Assembly (NCBI GenBank): GCA_028564675.1
Contig: JAOVVO010000005.1
Location: forward strand, 415,073 to 479,072
Source: Onchocerca lupi
Lineage: Eukaryota; Nematoda; Chromadorea; Rhabditida; Onchocercidae
Direction of reading: 5' to 3'
DNA: 64,000 nt
Part shown: positions 50,007 through 62,131 of the stretch, piece after piece
How positions within the stretch are numbered: position 1 is the stretch's first letter
Layout of the letters: each line of letters begins with the position of its first letter
Notes under the pieces: generated by a model
Database searches by the model: none
What the model was told of the DNA's origin: nothing
Seen by the model: only the letters and a program-made list of their open reading frames with translations
Made by a program: the position numbers and the translations under genes

Positions 50007-50023
50007 TGATTTTTGAAAAATCA
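50007..50023 (+). promoter_or_regulatory. Candidate LIN-41-type hairpin in the mab-10 3' UTR
   Basis: TGATTTT / TGA / AAAATCA forms a 7-bp stem with a T-G-A triloop, 88 nt after the mab-10 stop. LIN-41 is known to silence mab-10 through its 3' UTR in C. elegans and, as I recall, prefers small hairpins with a U-N-A triloop. Such hairpins also arise by chance in AT-rich DNA. Confidence 0.3.
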
Positions 50024-51777
50024 GCAATTTGTGTCTTTCAGTATTGTGTGAGACAGGCACTCTAAAAGGTTTAAATTTTAAGGATAAGATATAATATATC
50101 TTTGATCTCGTGTAATTATCTGGGGAAAAGGAAATAATACTTTTATCAGTTCCTCTTATCACTGTTAGAAATGCTATCAAGGGCTGCATAATGCTGGAAT
50201 AAACCTATTCCATCTTTCGGATTTTTAATTCATGGATTGTTTCTGCAAAGCTACCATTGAGTCCTGTTTCCTATTCAATTTTATAGCGGTCCTTATCTCG
50301 CTCTATTCGCTCCTGATTTTAAATCTCAATCTAATAATTGCATCAGAACCAAAAGTTATGGGGAATTTTTTAGGAATTATTCTCCCTAACTTTCTCCCAT
50401 ATTTTGGGAAACTTTCGTCATTGGAACAACACCAATGTTGTTCCTAAAGATAATTTTCGAATTATCTCTTTGTATATTTTTTAGATCAATTTGTCATAGC
50501 AATCTGATCTGTTATAAATATGTAAAGAAATTTAGTTTTATTTCTCTTACACTTATGACTCGAAGGTCTTTTAGTTCTCTTATGCTCACTATTGACTTAG
50601 TTTTCAAATCTATAAAGTTTTTTTGTTCTTTCAAGTTTTGCGGAGATTCGCATGTGCAAGAATGAACCATTCATACTTCGTAAATTTTGAGTAAGAGATT
50701 ATTATCAAATTTTATTCAGACATTTTACAAACATTATCAAAAAAAATTTTTTTTCAGCTTGTGGAAAAAACAAGCAATTTAGCATAGCAAAATAAGCAAT
50801 TTTTATTTTCGAGCATCACTGATACATTGCCAAACAAAATATATTGTGATTTTTTTTCCAAGAAATTTTTCTGATTGTTTACAAAACGATCATTTGGTTT
50901 CATCGCAAACTATTCATATAAAATTGTGATACTTCTGATTTTTTGTGCATAAAACATTGTGGAACAATGGAAATAATAAATTAAATTCGTGTCTTGTTTC
51001 ACCAAGAATCAAAATTTCTTATACAGTAATAGCACGAAATGACAGAAAAACATTTGACTGAAATAACATAGTTACAACTTTAAATTCAAAATAGCGAATC
51101 TCGTTTCTTCTGGATCTTGTTTATGAAACGTACTGAAAATTATCAAATTTCTGATACATGATTAAATCGAACTTTTTGTTAATGATATCTAGGATATCCA
51201 TTTTCCAGTAAATCATTTCAGGAATTTATGTCATTTGGCAAATATAGATAATATGTGTTTAATTTCTTGAATGATCTTTTGCTATTTAGCAAGTTGAAAG
51301 CAACAGGGGTATTTCGTTACAAAAACGAAACCTTTTTTAGGCGAATAAAGTATTGAGGTAACAATAATATTCAACAATTAAGCCAGTATACATTTAAGCA
51401 TTATAGAATAATAAATCTATTCCACTTAAGTTGATTTTGTATTAAATTAGTATTTGCTTAAAAAAATTCAAAATTTAAAACATATTAATGCGAAAATTGC
51501 ATTTTCGAAACAGTGAATTTCAAATCATTATAACTAGATTTTAACAGATCATTATAAATCAGAGTAGAATTATAATAATCGCACAATTTTACCAGTAGTT
51601 AATTTATTCTGGCGATGTTGAATCCTGATTTCGAAATCTGATGCTTTCTTGGAAGGCATTTTCTACGTTGATCCGTTTGGTCAAAGTAGGCTATAGTGGA
51701 TGAGACAAAATTTCTTAGATAAAATTCTGTAATTCTTTTAATTTTTAAAACGTCGGTTATCGATATTTGATCGAACA
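50024..51777. other. mab-10 3' flank / intergenic region
   Basis: AT-rich. It begins within the likely mab-10 3' UTR; several AATAAA-like hexamers occur and the cleavage site is not defined. Weak plus-strand frames at 50232-50447 and 50435-50665 have no support. Confidence 0.55.
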
Positions 51778-52395
51778 TTATGCTTTAAGAATTGAGCTCT
51801 TTGACTGGCACATTCCGGAGATGTGCATCTCATTGCAGTATTCAGTAAATTTCATTGATTTATTCAGATACTTTTCCGATGTAAAGGTTTCACCGGAGTT
51901 CAGGAAGCTATAATAAATCAAGCTGAAAGCAAGTATCAATCAGTAACCATAACTTTTTTTGTGCAAGTTAGGTTTTGAGAACTGTTTTGGAGCTTCTTCT
52001 TTCTCCAACAGCTGAAAACCAATTATGGTCACTTGTCAAATACAATTCATATATCACCATTCAAGAAATGATTTCTTGTTGTTAAGTGGGAAAAAAGCGA
52101 AATTTTAATCAAAAACTTCTTCAATAGTCGATGAACAATGCAACATTCATTTATTTGAGATCTTTCCAGTTCGTTTTAAATATCAAATGATCATAAATTA
52201 CCTGACATTGCATCTTTGGAACTTCGCTCGTAGTTGCAAGAGGCCAATTTCGATGTATGTGCTTAATTGGCCAATGTCAACTTCCGGTACATGATTATTA
52301 TGTTTCTTATCTTCAAGATTCTTGTCTCTCTCGCAAAATTTCTTGAACGAGAACCTTTTATTACACCTCGTTAGAAGTTTGGCCAATTGTGCCAT
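51778..52395 (-). CDS. Small two-exon protein, 107 aa, unknown family
   Basis: Minus-strand exons 52395-52202 (ATG) and 51907-51778 (TAA) join in phase 2 across TGTCAG|GTAATT and TTTATTATAG|C. The total is 324 nt. The protein starts MAQLAKLLTRCNKRFSFKKF, continues through a charged segment (LEDKKHNNHVPEVD) and an amphipathic helix (QLSTYIEIGLLQLRAKFQRC), and ends FTEYCNEMHISGMCQ then SKSSILKA. It has no signal peptide or membrane segment. An alternative second exon near 52010 is also open in phase but is less coding-like. The frame is open upstream of the chosen ATG to a TGA, so a 5' exon is possible. The helix-rich composition would suit a subunit of a small complex, but no family was recognised. 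Confidence 0.55.
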
Positions 52396-55300
52396 TGATA
52401 TTGAAAGTTGTTTCCGTTGCTTTACGATTCATTTTAAAGTTAAGTAAAAAAATTGTTCAAATTTGCAATTTTTCCAATATAAATCCCTAAACCTAAAATA
52501 GATTTGAATAGTGGGAAGAAAAAATCGGAAATTCGAAACAAGAAATGAGCATTATACCATTCTATGTTTTTCCTTCCACGATATGTTTATTTATTTCATT
52601 AATTTCGAAAAAATAAAAATATAACTTTTTGAAGATTTAAATACATATTAGTGGTTGTTTGATTTATATTGTAATATATTAATTTTCGTATAATTTCGGA
52701 TTGAATCAAAATTTCTTTCAGATTTCTCAAAATTTTTCAGCATGTTGAATGAATTAAAATTTTTTTCAGTTCTTCAGTTTAAAAAAAATAGAAGGCAAAT
52801 TTGTTAAAAATGAGAAATTGCATGCAAATGATTTTGCGCTTACCTTACTTTTTTTTTCTTTTTTCTAATTTATTTGCGTTTCATTGAACAACAACTATTA
52901 TTATTTTCTACCACATATATCATGTTCAACTGACCCCCCTGAATATGTGCGCAATTTTAATTTAGAGAATTTTTTCTTTTTAAGTTAAAATAGAGATTTT
53001 TCAGAAGATTTAAAAGATTTTTTTTTAAAGATTTTTCTTCTCATACTTTTGATTTTGAATCCTTCGTTTTTCAGTAACCATCTTAGCAAATATCGATCAC
53101 ATTAATGTAAAATTTCCAAAATAAACAGAACTTTCAATTTATATCAATGAATCTTGCAATATCGCTTAATCCGGTAGACATCTTTTGCATTTCTTACAGG
53201 ATATTTCCTTAAAATGACCTTTGATATTAGAAGATTGTAAAGATTTTATCGAATAAAAATTATAGATTATGATTTCTATCTTACTGAATTTTCAAAGAAG
53301 CTGAAAATTCTTGAACTTCTTAAAGTATATGGATAATTTCTCATTTCAAATGGTAAGATTGTGTTTTATGATATTCCTCTTCTAGGGACATCAAGTTAGA
53401 TGCTGAAGTTAAAAGAATCACTAATTTAGGATTTATGAATCTAAATTATTAAATCATGCTTATTGTATCAACTAAGCGAAAAAAGAAAATGAATAAGATG
53501 TTTTGCAGATAATAAAATTCTTTTCTACAACTTGCCGTCGTATTTTTGTTGTTTTTCTGGAATTTCTTTCCGTTTCCATCAATAATTCTGAGAAAAATGA
53601 GACAATTCTATAGTACTGACGAACTTTGTGCTGATAAATATCATTCATTTAATATTTCATCTCGAACAATGACGTATTGTGTTTTCATTCGAAATGGATA
53701 TATGAGGGAATGATAGTTAGGTGAAGTCTGGGATTATATTGGCAGGTGATTGGTTCTGGTTTGACAACTTGTATTCTCAAGCAATAACAATCCTTCAATT
53801 TCAATGTAATTACTGGAGAATACCTATTCCCAAGCGAACCATTAATGAGAAGAAGAGAGATTGACTATTTCAGACTGAAGTTGCAAACTGTTTGATCATT
53901 CGCAAAAGAATTATCAACTACATTAAAGCTCGATTAAATAAATGAAATAATATAACATGAAGAAGATTTGGATGATAGTTATCGAAATTTTGGAATGGAT
54001 GCATTGGTTTTTCGAAATGTCAAGAACAGGATGAAGTGAAGCAAGCTTGCAACTATAGATACAAATGCGGCTGTTGCAAATAAATATATCATATATCAAA
54101 ATATGATATGTTTACTTATCAGTTGGATGCTTCTGAAACCATGTCATCCTAAATAAGCAGATACATGAATAGCTGTAACATACTTTTTACATATACCTCA
54201 AGAAATTCATAGTTTCAAACGATAGGGAAAAATTTTTTATGTCACACAGAAAATTTGAACAGATTTAGGTTTATATGCAAAAAACTAAGAGAACAAAATA
54301 AATAATTGATATTTTTAAACAATGATTTGTATAAACCTTGCGACAAGTCTACAGTGATAAATTATGGATACATTTCTAAAATGAAAGAGATGTATAGCTA
54401 AGTCATTAATAAAAAATCAAGATTAAATGATGTAAGGAAAAAGATTTGAAAGCGATACACCTCAGACAGACAAATATTGCTTAACAAATTAATCAGTTTG
54501 CTTTTTTGTTTTCTGTCGTGGTTCATATAAAAGGAAAGAGAATTTGTTGGCAGCACTTATTTCATGATGAACGAAATAGTTCATATTACAGTTTTGTTGA
54601 ACCAAAACTCATTTCATCAGAAGAAGGTTAATCTTACAGCACATTTTCCGTCTCCTTTTATGCTTCAGTTTTACTTAGTGACATACAAGTTATGTTTGTC
54701 ATGGAAATCCCATTGAAAGAAAGAAGTACATTCACTAATTATGTTGCGATGCTACAGTATTCATAATTTTTATGCATGTTCCATGAAAATAGAAACACTA
54801 TTAGGCTTAGTGAAAAAAGGAAGGATGCCAGTTTTCGTCAGACTTGGATTTCGGGGTGAAAAATTTTTTTTCATTAAAATTGTCACAACATTTGCAAGAT
54901 GACAGAAAAAACTAGATAATTTACAAAATAAAGATAAAAGCAATCACTGAATAGACACTTTAATTATTCTTTTTAAAGTTAAAAAAATTAATTCCAAAAA
55001 GATTTTTTATTATAGCATTTTAAAATGTGATAAGAAACAAAGCAAAATTTAGATTTGCCATCCAATACGGGAGGAATCCATCCAAAGGATTGCAAAATCT
55101 CTCAGTTGCAGTCACGACAGGAAATAAGTTTGGAAAGCAATGAAAGTGTTAGACTTTCAAATGATCTATAGAGAACTTTCTGCTAACATTAGTTGTTGGC
55201 ATTCAGCAAAACAAAACAGCAAATTTTCATCATGCTTTAATGAAGTGTATTTGAAAAAGCAAAACAAGTTGACTACTGAAGATATGTTGTAAGTGGATGA

Positions 55301-58300
55301 ATATTAATAGCAGGCTTTTTGGGACAGTCATTAATGATTGTCTTTTTTTTTCTTTATTTCTTGATGACTGCAAAAATCGCTGTAATTTAACAAAATTTCT
55401 TGTCGTGAAAAGTGACCAATTCAACAACAAACAAGATATAAGCATCAGTCATTGATGAATTAAGTGCAATAACTTTTCAACAACAAAAAAAAAAAAAAAG
55501 GATGAAAAATACAGACAAAAAGTGCACAAACTAAAAGGAAGTTCAACATTTTCTGCTCATTAGAACTTTCAAAGCAATATCATTTTTAGTATTGGTGAAT
55601 ACCAATACAGGCAATCGTGTATCATTTTTTCAAAACCTTATGTCTGATCGATGACACAGAGCTAATATGTAAAAAATTAGAAAGGAAATGGACTTTTGTC
55701 CAATGTCCAAGAATGATTTGATGATTTTAAGCTCAATGCTAAATTTGATGTTATTCCATGCCCTTCCAGAAAATTTCAACTAAAAAATATCCCAAGAGCA
55801 TCCATCAGTAATAGTAGCTTTGTTTGGCTCAGGAAGAGAAAATGGAAAAAGCCTGAAAATAAATTGGGTTTGGCTGATTGATTATTCTTCAGGATGTCGT
55901 CAATTATGTATGTGAGTGTATGCGTGTGCTTTCGAATGGCTTTGTCGGTACAATTACAGAATGATGAGTTTAATGATATTGCCGTCTTTCAAATGTCCAC
56001 TTGTCTTCCTGAAAGTTCGAGTCCATTTGCGGTTTCTGTTACACTGTTTGCTATTCAAGTTATTGTCCTTGTTTTAGATGTAAATAAAAAAGAAGTCTAA
56101 ATTTTGTTAGATCGATTAACTTGATAAAAGCATTATTTTGACAGTTCTTTCATGCGACAAAGTCGGTATTTGCAAAAAAAAGGCGAGATAGTGACATCTT
56201 GCAAAAAACGAGAAATTGCTTGTAAGAGATCGTAATTGACTCATTCGGACAGAGTCATTGTCAAATTCTAATATCAAACAATGAATTATGTTTTTTACAA
56301 CTGCACGAAGATGCCATAAATATTTATTATCGTTGAAAATTATTTAAACAAGTGTCTCTTGTTAAAGCGACACATGCAATCTCAAAGAATCTATTTATCA
56401 TGCTTATAATTGAAGCTATACCTGAATTGCATTCATTTATCTGATGTTTGATATTCCTTTAGCAGCTCTCTTATAGAATAAGCATTACAAGATCTAAACT
56501 CATATTTCTCAATCCGATTTTCTGGCTTTTTTTTGGAATAAAATGAATAAATCAAATGCATCAAAATAATCAAAATCGATGTGATACCATGTATATGATA
56601 TATTTATTGTTAGGAATTAATTGAAATAGAAGCCAGGTAGGACAAGCAGACAAAGACAGATGGAGGGGTGTTGAGCAATCGACCGCTATCGTTAATTATC
56701 TTGGCTGAATAGAAGGCAAAGGCTCTTCGGGACTGATACAATAGTTGCTGGCTGCATAATAGAACATATGAGGCCCCATTTTCCTGCTTTCCTTCTTGGC
56801 ATTGTTCAAATATTACATTGTATTATTATACATATTCAAGCACAATACTGTATGACGGAGATTTTTTTTTTTAATTTTTCTGCTACTTTAAGCCACAATG
56901 TTAACAATTTAATAATGATATAACGATAGTCCATAAAATAATGAATACAACAGAAGTAATTAATAAAATTAAGTACTGAACTAAATATTTAACTGATAAA
57001 TCTATTGAAAAATCAAAAAACACAAGAATTATGAAAATTCATTCTATGAAAAAAAAAAAAAAAAAATGATGAATAATCAATAATAATGGAAAATTAAATG
57101 TGAAAATTTTGCATGCGAATTTTCTATATTCTTGTAAACTTTGAAATATCCTATTGGTAATTGATGCCTACATTGCCAATAGTTATGATGCAAAAGAAAT
57201 ATAAAAACATTTAAATAATTTGCAATTCAGAAATCGATTGTTTATGGACGAAACATTCTCCGGGGCAGAAAAAATCTATGTTGCAAGCAATTATTAGAGA
57301 ATATCCAAGTAAACTGATCACTGGGTTATTCTTTATGTTACGAGCGATTATGTGTATGAAATGATCTAAGTTTGTTATTGATTTTCTTCCAGTAGGATTT
57401 ACAATAATTTATGAAGTATCATCGAAATTTTTCATTAATTAATAGGATTTTTTTCCATTAACTGATTAATTGCATCAATTAAAATTTTCCATTGATTAAT
57501 TAATTGAGTAAAAAAAAAAGAATCCCAACTCTTATAGAGATCTTTCTTTCATTCTCTGCTTATGAAAAGAGTAAAGAGAAGCGATAAAAGAGTAAAAAAG
57601 ATTAAGCTTCATATTTAATGCACTGTTCAGGCTACCAATTTGAAATAAAATGGATAAACTTGAAGATGTCATGATCTTCTTTTTTCCAGGTTGAATGCCT
57701 CAACAAATAATCGAGACTCAAAAACTTGGACAGAAGTCAATGCAAGGAGGTAGAGGAAGAACAAACATTACAATGCATAATATATCTGGAATAATCGGAT
57801 CGGTCCTAGGAAAGTTTGCAAATTTTTAGCGACATACAGACTCCTAACTAATTAATTCATCTGTCTGACATTTAAATATCTGTAAAAGAAACTAAAAAAG
57901 GTCGCGACATCGCCCTCATTCATTGATAATCTTTTGATTAAATCGTGGCGACAGTCGAACGACTGCCAAGTGGTCGTCTTGAGAAACTGTTTACGATTTT
58001 GAACCGAACTAAGGCATCGAATGAGGCCGGACAAGTCTCAAACTTCCCATTCTCGTGTCTATTCATCCATCTTTAAAAGCTATTTCTTTCCCAATAGCAG
58101 TGGCAAAGCAAAGCAATAATACACTATCAATAACTAGCAGACGTAAACTATTAGCCATTCTTCCCATAGTCTCAAAATGAGACATTTTCAGTTAATCGTT
58201 TTTTTTTCCTTCTTTTTTTAATCCATTTATCGCTGAGACAAAGACAGAGCCTAAAGAAGCAGCGCCGTTCTTTGTTTTTTCCATAGTTGCATGAAAATTC

Positions 58301-60661
58301 GTAACTTCCTATTCCAAGTTGAACTTGTCAGTGGTGATATCTTCGCGGCTTTTTACTTCGTTACAGAAATCATTAGCAAGCGTTGAGAAAGCACTAAAAT
58401 TCTGCAAGAGAAGCATTTCAAATTTTATTTCTCTTTCACCTTTTTAAACAAACCTTGAGTAAGTTTGCTAAGGACTGACTGAATTTTAAAATACCAAATT
58501 TTCCAAATTGCTATTTTTCAGTTGGTAGAATTATCAAAAACTAGGTTTGAAAAAATATTCAATGCTAGCTATTATTCGACTAGTATTTTATTCATATTAA
58601 TAAAATTTCAATTTATCAAAAAATATATAGAAAGAAGAAGGAAAACCAATAAATCCGATAAATACCATTAAATATGGCAATATTCGAGCAGTATTAGTGC
58701 GTTGCGAGATATATTTTAAAAATTTCCGACAAATCGATTTTGACCATTTCAACGAAGCAATTTGCGTAAACAGATGTCTGTGATCGAGAGGGCGAAGAAA
58801 AAGATCATACATAAGATATATTTGATCCTTGTTTACGCCAGCAACAAGCTGTTGCTCACCGAATATTATATCATCTTAGTAATTTTAATAATTTGAGAGA
58901 AACATTCTGCAATCTTGTTTTATCTGAAGATAATATGAAATCTCCCTTATTGAATTTTCTATTCGTCAAAAGTTCCAGAGAAAAAAACTTTTCTAATATG
59001 ATTCTGCAGTTTGCTTTGATATTACAAAAAACGGGAATTGGAAAATGAAACTCAAAAATAGTGCTCGTTAAATTCCTGAACAACTAAAAAAAGTAATAAA
59101 ATAGAAATAGATTACGGGAAATGGTAAAAACTGACTTCGGTATGGCGATAGAGAGAGCAACGACAAAGATAATTGATGTCACTGACAGACAGGCTTGATT
59201 TGGCTTAGCCTATTCTGGCCAAGCGGTATTGTGTAATAAAAATGGAAGCACAGAAAAGGATGAGTAGTAAAATGTCCCTTTGGCACATAGGACATTCATG
59301 ATTATTGCTTATTTAATTAAATGAAACGATATCACTGCTGTGGCTATTGCTTCAGATACCCTCCACAACTGCTTATATGATGAATTTCATTGTTTATCAA
59401 TACATCAAAGTATGCGAACTTGCTGTATAATTAATGCATTTGCGTTATATGGTCAAATTTGAGTATAACAAAAATAGCGTGACATTCATCTTTGCACGAT
59501 TGCTGCGAGCAATGACATTTGTTGCAGCAATTCGATGGCTGGATCGATGGCTTTAATGTATTCAAGGTTTTAAACTGAACACTGCAACGGACTAAAAAAG
59601 ACTGAGGACAATGGTGCACTAGCTCTTGTTTACAAAACTTCTAGATGACAATTATCTCCATTGCTAGTCTGTTTCAACATGAGCAACTGCGGTTCTCTAA
59701 TTCAAAATCATTTTCCAAAGTAATCTTGATTGCAAGATGTATCGTTGATCATCTCATGTATCGGTGAATAATAGTTGAACAGCGCTCAAACCTTTCATTA
59801 CATTTGATATCCAAAGGATATTCCATTTTCGACATAAAAGTCTTCTGAATTTTAATTATGAATTTTTATTTGTTAAGAATTTTTAAATATTTTACTATCT
59901 TGCTATTTGCACAATTTCAATTTTTATTCATATTTTGATTTAATCTTGAAAAGTCATTAGTTTTTTTTTCCATTTCATTTTATGCAATATTTCGAAATAA
60001 TAAAATTAGAATAATGGATAGTGTTAAATACAATTTCAAAAGGTACTCATCATCTTTGATATTACCATTTGCCGCTAATCATGAATAATTGCAATGGTTT
60101 TCTCAATTTTCTCGTTCTTCATAAGTTTTATTGGTTCTTTTTTTACATTTGAACGATACTTCTCACCGATAATCGCTTTTTACTTCTTGGCCAATTGAGC
60201 TTGTTCAAGCTTCTGGATTCTTTAATTATTAATAATTAATTCAAAAAAAAAGAAAATAGATTTCGTATAAATTATTAATTTATTGAATAGCTGTCCATGA
60301 TGAAAAACATGCCTTGTTGTGTTCTTTGTGCCCTGCACTGACTAGCGATCAAAAAAGAGAATTGATAAGAAACCAACCCATTTATCTCAACAATGATAAA
60401 TGGATCGATTGATTTTCTTGTCTGTTTCTGTTGCTGCAACAAAAAAGAAATATTTTTCAGGAATTAGCTGTACAGTGTCTGAATTAATTACTATTCATTT
60501 AACTGATTTAATATTGTTTTCGTATAATATTCAAACTAATTTTTTCAATAACTGCCTTTTTTTGCTCTTTGGAACAGGGTACAGAAGAAATAAATGAATA
60601 ATTAATAAAGTGAGTATAAAAGTAATCATCCAGAAAAAACATTTGCTTTATTTATTAATCG
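52396..60661. other. Long region without a confirmed gene
   Basis: AT-rich with blocks that look coding but lack consistent splice chains. These are 53979-54083 (Cys-rich end), 54535-54718 (MMNEIVHITVLLNQNSF), 54784-54903, 55025-55150 (open on both strands), 55894-56100 (MSTCLPESSSPFAVSV then a hydrophobic run to a GTAAAT donor), 57895-58034 (GC-richer, open on both strands) and 59431-59640 minus (Cys-rich). Some could be exons of a diverged gene, but no frame chain could be established. Poly(A) of ~18 nt lies at 57050-57066. Confidence 0.4.
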
Positions 60662-62099
60662 TTACGCTGCAGAACTTGTATTGTCTATCTCTCCAAGTCT
60701 TCCTCTATCCTTGCTAAGAATCTGAATTTAACCTCACAAGAATCACCGTAATGTAAGCTACAGTTTATCGGAAGAAGTCGGAAATTATTTCCCATCTTCC
60801 AACAGCAGTTTGGCATTATTTTGTTCTTTTCCTACCTCTCACTCTGTGATATTCTGAAAATCTCATCAATTTCATTCATCTTGTTTGTTCATTCTCTTAC
60901 TGAAGCAGCCTTAAGTGATGCTAAAACTTCATTCTTCAAAATAAATCATTTTTCATAAACTTTGCAAATTTTTAGTGTTTAACAATTACTTATTACTTAA
61001 ATTTTCTTGTATCATTTCCAGATTGCGCTAACTGTCAAAACTATTAAAAATATTCTCTCATTTTCTCAAAAAACTTCTAATTTTGTATCGCGTGTAGATT
61101 TATGAATCGATTATTCTTTGACTTTTTCAAATCAAGATAGTCTTCTGAAAAATCTCTAAACAAGTGAAATAGCATCACCTAAATATAGCATTTTTAGAAT
61201 TACCGCGAAGCCTATTAATTTTTTTAGAATTTTTCGAGAAGATAATCTCGATGATTACAGTTAATCCGAAAAGAGCTAAAAAAAAAAAACTGTCATACAA
61301 AGATTAGGTTTAGATATCATGTGCTTCAATAACCTTACGACTAATAACGACTGGTGATGATTGGAGTTAAAAATGAGAGTACTTAATTTCTACTATTATG
61401 ATGTCAAAAAATAATAATATTATGATAATATTATCATCTTTTGTTGAATTAAGCATTGAGAAATAATACGTGAAGTATGTGGAATTTACCAAATGCCGAG
61501 CTTACCTGAAACGAAAAAATATGGAATAAAATGTTCGACGATAGCGACTGCATGTGCAAAAATATACTGTAAAGCCAACGTAGCAGTTAATAAGGGACAG
61601 TACATCAAGTACATCGGCAATTGTTAAATATATGTAGAGATGAAATTGAGCTGTATAAATAGCTGGAAATAAAAACTTTTGTAATTTATCAAAAATGTAT
61701 TTACTTCAGAAACTGTCGGATTTGCTATGTCATATTTCCATCATTGATTTGCATGGCAATGAGGCAACGATTCTTAACTGATTTAAGATGAAAAGATAGT
61801 AATTGTAGTTATAATAATGCATGTGATAAGTTTTATATTTTTAAATTCAGAATACACTTTTTGAGATTTAAATATATTTGATGGATGAATTTAAAGAATG
61901 CTTAATTATCTTTATCTGATTAAAAGATCTGTTAAATTTACTTAATCTGTGGGATTAATTGGCTTACATTTTGTTTAATTCCTTATAATTCCAAAAATTT
62001 TATATCATTTTGTCTTCTTAATTTGTTAAAATTAGATTGAACCTAATCGCTTGATTGCTTACTTATTCATCGATTTATATATTGTTTTTTATAACATCT

Positions 62100-62131
<32 letters not shown>

